A stretch of 37,265 nucleotides of DNA, taken from contig NZ_FCOF02000055.1 of NCBI RefSeq assembly GCF_001544755.2, positions 1-37,265 on the forward strand, written 5' to 3'. Position 1 is the stretch's first letter. Each line of letters begins with the position of its first letter. This document shows positions 26,279 to 34,109 of the stretch, piece by piece. Under the pieces are notes generated by a model, which searched no databases, was not told the DNA's origin, and was given only the letters and a program-made list of their open reading frames with translations. This DNA is from Caballeronia catudaia (lineage in GTDB: Bacteria; Pseudomonadota; Gammaproteobacteria; Burkholderiales; Burkholderiaceae). The translations under genes were made by a program, and so were the position numbers.

Positions 26279-27386
26279 AGGGACGCTGGCGAGCCGTGTG
26301 CGGCGCGCGCTCGGGCGCGTGCGCGTGCCCGGCCCCGCACCGCTCGCGGGCGCCGCGTTGCTGGGCCTGCTGATCGGCCTGCTCTTTCTGGCGTTCCAGG
26401 TCCGCGCGATCTTTTCCGCGCAATTGCAGCAGGAGTACGTCGGGCTCGTGCTCGAAGCGGTCGAACGCGCCGATACCGCGCGCGCGGCCGCGCTCTCCTT
26501 GCAGAATCTTCCCGCCGACGATACGCACCATCAGGCCGCGTATCGCGAGGCGCGCATCGAACTGGCCGGCCGGCTGGCCGCGCTGCATGCGCTGGTGGCG
26601 TCGAGCCCGATGTCCGCGCCGTCGGTGCCCTCGGCCGTGCTATCGCCCTCGGCCGCGCTGGGCGAAGCGAGCGCCGCGCTCGATTCCACCTACGGCTGGT
26701 GGCGCATCGAGCGCGATCGCACGAGCGCCGACGTGCGCGAGCGCATCCTGAGCGTGTCGCATACGCTGATCGCGCTGTCGGCGACCGTGTTCGGCGTGCT
26801 CATCACCGCGCTCGGCATGTATGCGAAACGCAACCGGCAGCTTCTCGGCATATCGAACGAGTTCGAGCAGGCGTCGCTGCACGATCCGATGACGGGCATG
26901 CCCAACCGCCGCAAGCTCTTCGCGGCGCTGGAGGAAGCGGCGAACGCGCTCACGGACGGCGCGCGCGGCTCGGCGCGCATCGCGGTGCTGTATATCGATC
27001 TGGACGGCTTCAAGCGCGTCAACGACACGCACGGTCACCGCATCGGCGACGAATTTCTGATCGCGGTATCGAGGCGTTTCCGTCAGACGGTGCGCGGCGG
27101 CGATATGGTGGCGCGAATCGGCGGCGATGAATTCGCGCTGCTCGTGCGCGAGTTTTCGAGCGATAGCGAGCTAGCAGCGATCGCGCAACGGATCATCACG
27201 TGCGTCGCCGAAACGGATGCGCAGATGGGGCTGTCGATCGTGCGCGCGAGCATCGGCATCGCGAGCTTTCCGGATCGCTGCCACGATTACTGGCGTCTCG
27301 TCGCCGCCGCCGACGAGACGATGTACACCGTCAAGCGCAACGGCAAGAACAATTACGCGTTCGCTTCCACGCCGGCTTCGGCATAA
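26238..27386 (+). CDS. Membrane diguanylate cyclase (GGDEF)
   Basis: A 382-residue enzyme making cyclic di-GMP from two GTP. The first helix is ~36-54, a periplasmic, probably helical sensor spans ~55-172, the second helix is ~173-195, and the GGDEF domain runs ~211-377. The active-site motif is GGDEF at 295-299, intact. RGGD at 286-289 lies five residues before it and is a proper inhibitory I-site, so product inhibition is expected. No EAL domain is present. The start at 26238 lacks a strong ribosome-binding site and lies within the previous gene, suggesting translational coupling. Confidence 0.9.
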   Translation: MFRTVSARSIHAPEGTLASRVRRALGRVRVPGPAPLAGAALLGLLIGLLFLAFQVRAIFSAQLQQEYVGLVLEAVERADTARAAALSLQNLPADDTHHQAAYREARIELAGRLAALHALVASSPMSAPSVPSAVLSPSAALGEASAALDSTYGWWRIERDRTSADVRERILSVSHTLIALSATVFGVLITALGMYAKRNRQLLGISNEFEQASLHDPMTGMPNRRKLFAALEEAANALTDGARGSARIAVLYIDLDGFKRVNDTHGHRIGDEFLIAVSRRFRQTVRGGDMVARIGGDEFALLVREFSSDSELAAIAQRIITCVAETDAQMGLSIVRASIGIASFPDRCHDYWRLVAAADETMYTVKRNGKNNYAFASTPASA

Positions 27387-27394
27387 GGCGCTAC

Positions 27395-28306
27395 TTACGC
27401 CGCCGCACGCAGATCCTCTTCGCCGCCCAGTGCGTCGGTCAGATGCGAGAACATGCGCGCGAGCTCGCCCGTCATCAGGATGAAATCGGATTCGAAGCGC
27501 TCGTCGTCGTTCGCGGCGGTGGGGTCGGCTGCGTCCTTGATGACGTCGAGCGGGCTTACGCGCTTGAGCGTGAGCGACGGCGTCAACACGTACGACACGC
27601 GGTCGTTCCAGGTCATCGCGAGACGCATGCACTGCTTGCCCGCTTCGATGTGGCGGCGCATGTCTTCCGTTTCGAGCGCGTGGCCGACGTAACGGACCGT
27701 CGCATTGCCCTCGCCCGTCGAGCGCAGTTCGGTGTCGCGATCGAGCGTGAAGCCCGCGGGCGCGTCGCCTGAAAGCAGCCATTCGGTCATCGCGGAGACG
27801 GGCGAGCGCGCGGTGCGCACGCTCGCGAGCGGCAAATCGGTGACCGACTTCACGAGCAGGCCGATGATGTCGTCGCACAGCGTCGCCGATGCGGAATCGA
27901 TCGCGAGCCAGCCGTTCACCGGATCGATCCACACGCGCGTGTCGCGACGGATGCTGAAGGCGCGCGGCATGAGCTCATCGGTGATTTGCTCCTTGAGCTC
28001 TTTCATCTGCTTTCGGCCGGGTTTGAAGCCCTGCTGCTCTTCGAGCTCGGCGGCACGCTCCTTCACGAACTGCGTGACGACCGATGAAGGCAAGAGCTTT
28101 TTCTCCGCACGATAGACGATCAGCATCTGCCGGTTCGCCGTGTAGACGAGCTCGCCGTCGCCGCGCGGCGAGACCCAGCCGCGCCGTTCGTTCTCGATGC
28201 TCGACGCCGCGCTGAACGCGAGCGGCGCGAGCCATTGCTCCATTTGATGCGGCGTGACGGACCAGTGAGCGGGAAGACGATGAGGCTGGAGATTCTTGAA
28301 CCACAT
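27395..28306 (-). CDS. rdgC: Recombination-associated protein RdgC
   Basis: A 303-residue DNA-binding ring protein that coats duplex DNA and modulates RecA. It starts MWFKNLQPHRLP, the family hallmark. Conserved runs include NGWLAIDSASATLCDDIIGL and TLDRDTELRSTGEGNATVRY. The ATG at 28306 matches the family start; the open frame upstream to 28507 is not coding on this strand. It is divergent from the damaged toxin locus, with 129 bp between the starts that include the 28409 palindrome. Confidence 0.93.
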   Translation of the reverse strand: MWFKNLQPHRLPAHWSVTPHQMEQWLAPLAFSAASSIENERRGWVSPRGDGELVYTANRQMLIVYRAEKKLLPSSVVTQFVKERAAELEEQQGFKPGRKQMKELKEQITDELMPRAFSIRRDTRVWIDPVNGWLAIDSASATLCDDIIGLLVKSVTDLPLASVRTARSPVSAMTEWLLSGDAPAGFTLDRDTELRSTGEGNATVRYVGHALETEDMRRHIEAGKQCMRLAMTWNDRVSYVLTPSLTLKRVSPLDVIKDAADPTAANDDERFESDFILMTGELARMFSHLTDALGGEEDLRAAA

Positions 28307-28408
28307 GGCGGGGATTTCGATGGTGTCGGCAAGGGGCGATAGTTTATACGAGGTCGGCTTGGCGAGGAGTCGATCCACAAGGTCGATGAGGGTCGTGATA
28401 CTGTTCGC

Positions 28409-28427
28409 TATACGGCAATGCCGTATA
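28409..28427 (+). promoter_or_regulatory. Palindromic operator overlapping a consensus -10 box
   Basis: TATACGGCAATGCCGTATA is a perfect palindrome of two 9-bp arms around one base. A consensus TATAAT occupies 28424-28429, overlapping its right arm. The toxin-remnant ATG begins at 28436, only 6 bp after this -10 box, so the transcript would have almost no leader. Such palindromes at the -10 box are typical autoregulatory antitoxin sites. Confidence 0.65.
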
Positions 28428-28435
28428 ATCATTCG

Positions 28436-28623
28436 ATGTACACGATCATCGAAACTGCGGTTTTTCAACGCGCCCGGCAAAGGAAAGCGTGGCGGCGCGC
28501 GGGTCATCTACTACAACGTTCTCGACGACGGCGAAATAGGGCTCTTGATCGCGTACTCGAAAGCCAAGTTCGATAACCTGCCAACGGCTTTCCTCCACCA
28601 GCTTCGTGAGGCAATTCAACATG
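28436..28623 (+). pseudogene. HigB/RelE-like toxin, internally deleted and frameshifted
   Basis: The frame opens with MYTIIETAVFQR, the usual start of HigB/RelE-like toxins (PF06296 type), then shifts into nonsense and stops at 28574-28576 after 46 codons. From 28473, in a different frame, the toxin C-terminal half is intact: PGKGKRGGARVIYYNVLDDG and then LLIAYSKAKFDNLP. A full toxin is ~100-110 residues; about 40-50 codons between the two parts are missing and the join is out of frame. The rear frame has no stop before the antitoxin start. No full-length toxin can be made. Confidence 0.72.
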
Positions 28624-28908
28624 GAAAAGGAACTCGAGAAGTTTCAGGCCGATCTCCTCGAATCGGTGCGCGACATGAAAAAGGGGCGCGCGGCGCGCAC
28701 GACTCACGTCGAGCCGACAGTCGCCGCACTGGCGCGCGCCAAGGTCGGCGTCTCTCAGTCGGAGTTCGCCGCGTTGCTCGGCGTTTCGATCCGCACGTTC
28801 CAGGACTGGGAGCAAGGCCGCCGCAATCCAACGGGCGCCGCTCAGACGCTGTTGCGCGTGGCCGTCGCGCATCCCGAGGCGCTGCGCGATCTGCCGCGCG
28901 CGGCGTGA
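28621..28908 (+). CDS. HigA-type antitoxin, XRE-family regulator
   Basis: A 95-residue protein. The N-terminal helix (MEKELEKFQADLLESVRDMK) normally contacts the toxin. The XRE helix-turn-helix spans ~41-70 (KVGVSQSEFAALLGVSIRTF, then QDWEQGRRNP) and binds operator DNA. The reading frame is intact although the toxin upstream is destroyed, so it now acts, if at all, as a solo repressor, probably at the palindrome at 28409. The ATG at 28621 follows GTGAGG at good spacing. No gene symbol is assigned because the toxin subfamily is inferred. Confidence 0.85.
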   Translation: MEKELEKFQADLLESVRDMKKGRAARTTHVEPTVAALARAKVGVSQSEFAALLGVSIRTFQDWEQGRRNPTGAAQTLLRVAVAHPEALRDLPRAA

Positions 28909-28921
28909 CGAGCCCGCAGGC

Positions 28922-29854
28922 TCAGCGGCCTGCCCGCCTCGGCACGATCCGCCACTTCAGATTCACCCCCGCCGCCGCGAGCAGAATGAGCACCGCGCCG
29001 GCCACTTGCGGCCACGCGAGCCGCTGCCCGAATGCGAGCCAGTCGGCCACGATCGCCGCCACCGGATAGATGAACGACAGCGCGCCCGTCGTCGCCGTCG
29101 GCAGCTTCTGGATCGCACCGTACAGCAGCACGTACATGAGCCCCGTATTCACGACGCCCAGCACGACGAGATCCGACCATTGCGCGAACGATGCGGGTGT
29201 CTCTCCGAACCGCGCGAACGGCGCGAGCATCACGATGCCGAAGAGCACATGCAGCATCGCGATCAGATGCGGCGGCGTGCCCTGCAAGCGCTTCGTGACG
29301 ATCGAAGAGATCGCGTACAGCAAGGCCGCGCCGAGCGCATACGCGATGCCTTCGAGATACTGCCCCGGCATCGCGAGCACGGCCGGTTCGACGCGCACCA
29401 CCATCACGAGCCCGATGAAGGCGATGCCGAGCCATGCGAGCGTCGATGACGACACGCGCTCGCGCAGCACGATCGCGCCCAGCGCGACGAGCATGAACGG
29501 CTGCGTGTTGTAGACGGTCGTCGCCATCGAGATCGACGCGCGCGAGTACGCGGCGAACAGCAGCAGCCAGTTGCCGACGATCGCCACGCTGCCGAGCGCG
29601 ACGAGCCCGATCATGCGCCACGAGAAATAGCGCTTCTTCAGAAAGCCCAGCGCCGCACACACGGCGACGAGCGTCGCTGCGCCGAACACGCAGCGAAAGA
29701 ACACCACGTTCCACGGTGTTTGCCCGGACGACACGACGAGCCAGCCGATCGTGCCCGACATCAGCATCGCGAGCGACATTTCGATCGCGCCGCGGCGCAG
29801 CTCATTCGCGTTCGAGGCGCCGCTCATCCGCGCGTCGATTCTCTCGGTCGTCAT
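28922..29854 (-). CDS. EamA/DMT-family transporter
   Basis: A 310-residue ten-helix carrier with two EamA repeats: MLMSGTIGWLVVSSGQTPWN and FFRCVFGAATLVAV in the first, GALSFIYPVAAIVADWLAFG in the second. GGAG lies 5 nt from the ATG at 29854. It is divergent from an Lrp/AsnC regulator with a 112-bp gap; that arrangement is common for amino-acid exporters controlled by their Lrp-type neighbour, so an amino-acid substrate is a reasonable inference. Confidence 0.9.
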   Translation of the reverse strand: MTTERIDARMSGASNANELRRGAIEMSLAMLMSGTIGWLVVSSGQTPWNVVFFRCVFGAATLVAVCAALGFLKKRYFSWRMIGLVALGSVAIVGNWLLLFAAYSRASISMATTVYNTQPFMLVALGAIVLRERVSSSTLAWLGIAFIGLVMVVRVEPAVLAMPGQYLEGIAYALGAALLYAISSIVTKRLQGTPPHLIAMLHVLFGIVMLAPFARFGETPASFAQWSDLVVLGVVNTGLMYVLLYGAIQKLPTATTGALSFIYPVAAIVADWLAFGQRLAWPQVAGAVLILLAAAGVNLKWRIVPRRAGR

Positions 29855-29966
29855 TTTTTCTCCGCCATGCAAGTTTCGATGCAATCCAGTCTATCGATGC
29901 GCCGCGCCCGAAACCATGCCTAAAATGAGGCGCATACATCTTTCGACCTTTGAATCGAAGGCCATC

Positions 29967-30443
29967 ATGGGAAAGCACCCGAACGCCCCGCACTACACGG
30001 ACATCGACGCGATCGATCGCGAGCTCATCGGCATTCTTGCGAGCGACGGGCGCATCGCGATCAGCGAGCTCGCGAAGCGCATCGGCCTGTCGGCGCCGAG
30101 CACCGCCGAGCGCGTGCGGCGGCTCGAAACGCAAGGCGTGATCCGCGGCTTCACCGTCGATATCGATCCGCGCGCGCTCGGATACACGCTGCAGGCCATC
30201 GTGCGCGTGCAGCCGCTGCCCGGTCAGTTGCATCTCGTCGAGGAAGCGATCCGGCGCATTCCCGAGTTCGTCGAATGCGACAAGGTCACGGGCGACGACT
30301 GCTTCGTATGCCGCCTCTGGCTGCGCTCGATCGGGCATCTCGACGACATTCTTTCGCGCGTCACCGAGCGCGCCGCGACGAGCACGGCCATCGTGAAAGC
30401 AACGCCGATCGAAAGACGTCTGCCGCCGCTCGGCCAGACATGA
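29967..30443 (+). CDS. Lrp/AsnC-family transcriptional regulator
   Basis: A 158-residue regulator with an N-terminal helix-turn-helix (about residues 12-60: DAIDRELIGILASDGRIAIS, ELAKRIGLSAPSTAERVRRL) and a C-terminal RAM/AsnC ligand domain (~75-150). It is likely a DNA-wrapping oligomer responding to an amino acid. GAAGG precedes the ATG at 29967; in-frame ATGs upstream (near 29919-29925) cannot be excluded. Its probable target is the divergent EamA carrier. Confidence 0.92.
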   Translation: MGKHPNAPHYTDIDAIDRELIGILASDGRIAISELAKRIGLSAPSTAERVRRLETQGVIRGFTVDIDPRALGYTLQAIVRVQPLPGQLHLVEEAIRRIPEFVECDKVTGDDCFVCRLWLRSIGHLDDILSRVTERAATSTAIVKATPIERRLPPLGQT

Positions 30444-30505
30444 CGCGTTTTTACACGCAGACGAACGGCGTTACACTGACGGTGCTATGCGCGCAAGGAG
30501 CGAAC

Positions 30506-30829
30506 ATGAGTGACTTCGACGCCAACCGCACCTTCCGCGGCCTTCCGCTGACACCCGAGCAGGATGCCGAAGTGAGGCATTTCATCAAGAAGAAGAATCA
30601 GCGCGGCGAGCCGTGGGACACGCCCGAACTGGAGGCGATGCTCCACGACATGCTGGAGCCGCCCGCCGACGAGGACGCCCCCGCCGACGACGACACCGAG
30701 GAGGAGGCGCGCTCCGCGTCGGAGCGCGCGTCGGCGTTCATCGACGAAGGCATGGACCCGATCGAGAACAGCGAGGAATGGCACGCCGCGATGGAAGCCG
30801 AGGCGATGAAGGGGCCACGACGCGGATAG
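30506..30829 (+). CDS. Acidic hypothetical protein
   Basis: A 107-residue soluble protein with an ordered start (MSDFDANRTFRGLPLTPEQD), a linker with LEAMLHDMLEPPADEDAPAD, and a strongly acidic, probably disordered second half. I do not recognise a family. AAGGAG lies just before the ATG at 30506. It follows the Lrp gene by 62 bp on the same strand. Confidence 0.68.
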   Translation: MSDFDANRTFRGLPLTPEQDAEVRHFIKKKNQRGEPWDTPELEAMLHDMLEPPADEDAPADDDTEEEARSASERASAFIDEGMDPIENSEEWHAAMEAEAMKGPRRG

Positions 30830-30878
30830 CGGGCGAGTTCGCGTAAGCAGCGGCACAACACGCCGCGCGAAAAAGAAT

Positions 30879-30898
30879 GCGCCGGTCGATGCCGGCGC
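30879..30898. terminator. Possible terminator hairpin between convergent genes
   Basis: GCGCCGG and CCGGCGC form 7-bp arms with a 6-nt loop, located between the acidic-protein gene and the 51-residue gene that converges on it. There is no T-run on the plus strand, so termination is tentative. Confidence 0.3.
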
Positions 30899-30930
30899 CG
30901 CATGCGTTTAATTCACGTCGGACTGCACGC

Positions 30931-31086
30931 TCAGTGCCTGTGCCGCCAGTCGCGCGGCGGATGGCTATCCAGCCAGCGCGCCTTCGGAATATGGATATGC
31001 GGGTGTCGGTGATGCATCACTAGAACCACCGCGACGCATAGCACCAGGACGATTCCGGCCATCAGGCTGATCATCGGCTCGGCCAT
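30931..31086 (-). CDS. 51-residue single-pass membrane protein with His-rich tail
   Basis: I read this small gene directly on the minus strand. The product starts MAEPMISLMAGIVLVLCVAV, has one transmembrane helix (~residues 6-24), and then a His-rich cytosolic or periplasmic tail (MHHRHPHIHIP near 24-34, and RDWRHRH at the end). A strong ribosome-binding site, GTGGAGG, lies 5 nt before the ATG. The product and its tail look selected: many His, few random Arg/Ser codons. Function unknown; a metal-binding or quality-control role is a guess. It is divergent from the methanethiol oxidase gene. Confidence 0.6.
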   Translation of the reverse strand: MAEPMISLMAGIVLVLCVAVVLVMHHRHPHIHIPKARWLDSHPPRDWRHRH

Positions 31087-31280
31087 TGCAACCTCCACTG
31101 TAGGTCAAGGGGCGATGCCTCTATTTTAGGCCCAGTTTTCCCTCCGGAAAAAGCGCGGCTCGCGCGAAAGCTATCCACGAAACAGGCGAAAGCATGCCGC
31201 GCCCTTGTGTCCTATAGTGCATTGCACGTGTGCTTCGTATGTGTGCCTTGCAATCACGTGAATCAACTGGGAGACGCAGC

Positions 31281-32699
31281 ATGGCGACGTGGAAACCCGA
31301 TCCGAGCTTCTATCCTTCCCCGCGGCTCGCCGCAAAGGCGCCGCGCGAAACACTGGCCTACGTCGCGACGTTCGATCCCGAGCGCAAGTCGCCGGACAGG
31401 ATCGCCGTCGTGGATGTCGATCCCGCATCGGCGGACTATACGAAGATCGTCGGCGAAATCGCGATGCCCGATACCGGCGACGAGCTCCATCACTTCGGCT
31501 GGAACGCGTGCTCGTCGTGCCTGTGCCCCAACGCGCCGCATCCGCACATGGAGCGGCGCTATCTCATCGTGCCGGGGCTGCGCTCGTCGCGCATTCATAT
31601 CCTCGACACGAAGCCCGATCCGAAGCAGCCCGTCATCGTGAAGACGATCGAGCCGGAAGAGCTCGCGGAAAAAACCGGCTATACGCGCCCGCATACCGTG
31701 CATTGCGGGCCGGGCGGCATCTATGTCACCGCGCTCGGCAACGCCGAAGGCAAAGCGCCCGGCGGGGTGCTGATGCTCGATCAGCAGAGCTTTGATCCGC
31801 TCGGCCGCTGGGAAGTGGATCGCGGACCGCAACAGCTCGCGTACGACGGCTGGTGGCATCTGGGCTACGACACGATGGTCACGAGCGAATGGGGCACGCC
31901 CGACACTTTCGAGGACGGTCTCGTGCCCGAACTGCTGCTCGGCGCGAAGTACGGGCGCAAGCTGCATTTCTGGGACTTCACGAAGCGCAAGCACATTCAG
32001 GAGATCGACTTCGGCGACGAGTATCAGCTCGTGTTCGAACTGCGCCCCGCGCATGATCCGACCAAGGCGTACGGCTTCGTCAACTGCGTGATCAGCCTGA
32101 AGGATCTGTCGTCCTCGATCTGGACCTGGTATCGCGACAAGGACAAATGGGCGGTGAAGAAGATCATCGACATTCCCGCCGAGCCCGCCGATGCGTCCTT
32201 GCTTCCACCGCTTTTGCAAGGCTTCGGAGCGGTGCCGCCGCTCGTCTCGGACATCGATCTGTCGATGGACGACCGCTTCCTCTACGTGTCGTGCTGGGGC
32301 ACGGGCGACATGCTTCAATACGACGTCTCCGATCCCTTCGCGCCAAAGCTGACGGGCAAGGTGCGCATCGGCGGTGTGGTCGCGAAGGCCACGCATCCGG
32401 GCGCCGCGAATGGTAAAAGCAGCGGCAAAGGCAACGGCGCGCTGAACGGCGGGCCGCAGATGGTCGAAGTGAGCCGCGACGGCCGCCGCGTCTACTTCAC
32501 GAACTCGCTCTACGGCGCGGTCGATGCACAGTTTTATCCGGAAGGCATCGAAGGCTGGATGGTCAAGCTCGACGCCGATCCCAACGGCGGCCTCGCCGTC
32601 GATGACAAGTTTTTCATCGACTGGCCGAAGGGACAGCGGCCGCATCAGATCCGGCTGCAAGGCGGCGATTGCTCGTCGGATTCGTATTGCTATCCCTGA
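31281..32699 (+). CDS. mtoX: Methanethiol oxidase / selenium-binding protein (SBP56 family)
   Basis: A 472-residue beta-propeller of the SBP56/SELENBP1 family. Bacterial members oxidise methanethiol to formaldehyde, H2S and H2O2, using copper. The signature HHFGWNACSSCLCPNAPH (H70, H71, C77, C80, C82) is complete. Other conserved parts are YTRPHTVHCGPGGIYVTALG and VSDIDLSMDDRFLYVSCWGT, and the end GDCSSDSYCYP. There is no obvious signal peptide, whereas some methylotroph MtoX are periplasmic. GGGAG precedes the ATG at 31281. The stop overlaps the next start by one base. Confidence 0.88.
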   Translation: MATWKPDPSFYPSPRLAAKAPRETLAYVATFDPERKSPDRIAVVDVDPASADYTKIVGEIAMPDTGDELHHFGWNACSSCLCPNAPHPHMERRYLIVPGLRSSRIHILDTKPDPKQPVIVKTIEPEELAEKTGYTRPHTVHCGPGGIYVTALGNAEGKAPGGVLMLDQQSFDPLGRWEVDRGPQQLAYDGWWHLGYDTMVTSEWGTPDTFEDGLVPELLLGAKYGRKLHFWDFTKRKHIQEIDFGDEYQLVFELRPAHDPTKAYGFVNCVISLKDLSSSIWTWYRDKDKWAVKKIIDIPAEPADASLLPPLLQGFGAVPPLVSDIDLSMDDRFLYVSCWGTGDMLQYDVSDPFAPKLTGKVRIGGVVAKATHPGAANGKSSGKGNGALNGGPQMVEVSRDGRRVYFTNSLYGAVDAQFYPEGIEGWMVKLDADPNGGLAVDDKFFIDWPKGQRPHQIRLQGGDCSSDSYCYP

Positions 32700-33322
32700 T
32701 GGAGCCGGCCTCGCCCGCGCTGCTTCTCACCGCCGCGGGCCTCGGCGCGTTCCACGGTCTCAATCCCGCGATGGGATGGCTATTCGCCGTCGCGCTCGGC
32801 CTTTACGCGCAAAGCCGTCGCGTCGCGCTCGTCTCGCTCGTGCCGATCGCGCTCGGTCACGCGGTATCGGTCGCGCTCGTGCTGGCGGGCGCGCTCACCC
32901 TCGGCGCCGTCGCCGGCCACGACACGCTGGCGCGCGCGTGCGGCGTGCTGCTGATCGGCTGGGGCGTGTGGCGCGCGTGGCGCGGGCATCGCGGGCGTCC
33001 GACCGTCGGCATGCGCACCGGGCTGGCCGGGCTCGCGTTGTGGTCCTTCGTGATGTCGAGCGCGCACGGCGCCGGGCTCATGCTCGTGCCGACGCTTTTG
33101 CCGTTGTGCACGGGCAACGTGGCGGCGGGCGCTTTCGAGGCCAGCGCGCTCGCGCTGACGGTGCACACGGGCGCGATGCTCGCGGTGATCGCCGTCATCT
33201 CCATGTTCGCGATGTCCGTGCACGAGCGCGGCGGCCTCGGCTTTCTGCGCAGCGGCTGGATCAACGTCGACTGGATCTGGAGCGCGGCGCTGATCGCATG
33301 CGGCGTCTTTCTCTTCGTGTAA
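32699..33322 (+). CDS. Polytopic membrane protein coupled to mtoX
   Basis: A 207-residue protein with about six helices. The first part LGAFHGLNPAMGWLFAVALG has an H-x-x-N-P element that recalls NicO/UreH/HupE-type metal transporters; a second His lies in SSAHGAGLMLVP. The fit to any family is incomplete, so the assignment is tentative. The ATG at 32699 overlaps the mtoX stop (TGATG), so translation is coupled. By context it may supply or handle copper or another metal for the oxidase, which is inference. A TTG at 32669 would extend it by ten residues. Confidence 0.7.
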   Translation: MEPASPALLLTAAGLGAFHGLNPAMGWLFAVALGLYAQSRRVALVSLVPIALGHAVSVALVLAGALTLGAVAGHDTLARACGVLLIGWGVWRAWRGHRGRPTVGMRTGLAGLALWSFVMSSAHGAGLMLVPTLLPLCTGNVAAGAFEASALALTVHTGAMLAVIAVISMFAMSVHERGGLGFLRSGWINVDWIWSAALIACGVFLFV

Positions 33323-33343
33323 CGCCGGCATCTGGGGCGCGGC

Positions 33344-33383
33344 ATTTTGCATGCATCATGCGCGATGGAATTTTGCATGCATC
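33344..33383. repeat. Short direct repeat
   Basis: ATTTTGCATGCATC occurs at 33344-33357 and 33370-33383, a 26-bp period. Each copy contains the palindrome TGCATGCA. It lies in the 70-bp gap between the membrane-protein gene and the efflux wreckage, possibly a binding site or a rearrangement scar. Confidence 0.4.
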
Positions 33384-33392
33384 GCGCAAGAT

Positions 33393-34070
33393 TCAATCTC
33401 GCCGCGACACTTCCTCTGTGCTCGGCAACGCCGCCGTGCTCCATCCGCCGCCCAACGCCTTCACGAGCGCGACGCTTGCCGCCATGCGCCGGCGTTCGAT
33501 GTGCACCGCCGTGCGCTGGTCCGACAGTACGATGGCCTGCGTCACCACCACGCTCAAGTATGTGATCGCGCCGTTCTCATAGCGATTGCTCACCTTGCCG
33601 AGCGCGCGTTGCGCAGCATTGACCGCCTGGCGCTGGGCTTCGCTTTCGCGGCGCAGCACCTCGAGCGCGTTCAGGTTGTCCTCGACCTGCCCGAAAGCCG
33701 TCAGCACCGTTTACCGGTAATCCGCGACGCTCTCGTCGTACGCAGCGCGAGCGGCGTTGCGGGCCGCCGCGCGGCCGCCGAAATCGAGCGCCGTGAACGC
33801 GAGCTGCGGCCCGAGCGACCAGAAACGGCTGGGCGCTTCGAGAATCGCCTGCTCCAGTTCCTTGCCCTGCTCGAGGTTCTGGCTGATGTTCTCGATCGCA
33901 ACAGCGCATCGTCCACGAGAATGCCGAGCGCGAGCGCGAGCCCGCCGAGCGTCATGATGTTGATCGTCTGCCCGATCGCCGAAAGCGCGACGATCGACGT
34001 GAGCATCGACAGCGGTATCGAGATCGCGATGATGAGCGTCGCGCGCCAGCTTCCGAGAAAGAGCAGGACC
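33393..34070 (-). pseudogene. Fused remnant of RND efflux pump and outer-membrane factor genes
   Basis: Read leftward, 34070-33906 encodes part of an AcrB/HAE1-type RND pump (VLLFLGSWRATLIIAIS through INIMTLGGLALALGILVDDA). At ~33900-33905 a 1-base loss shifts the frame; the pump then continues (AIENISQNLEQGKELEQAIL). Near 33830-33841 it joins a NodT/OprM-type outer-membrane factor (PSRFWSLGPQLAFTALDFGG, then YDESVADYR). A nonsense codon TAA (33711-33713) replaces the Gln expected in ADYRQTVLTAF. The rest (TAFGQVEDNLNALEVLRRES to the end) is intact. Neither protein can be made whole, and no adaptor (MFP) gene remains. Confidence 0.85.
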
Positions 34071-34109
34071 GGAAGTGGAACACGCGCTCCATTTGGTGGG
34101 AATGATGTT

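Noticed and set aside
28296..29069. A 257-codon frame covering the toxin remnant and the antitoxin
   Set aside because: Only its middle (about 28473-28623) is toxin-like; the rest is the antitoxin gene read in a wrong frame and upstream non-coding DNA.
31136..31151. TTTTCC-CTCC-GGAAAA hairpin upstream of mtoX
   Set aside because: Short arms with no T-run and no gene end beside it; too weak to call a terminator or operator.
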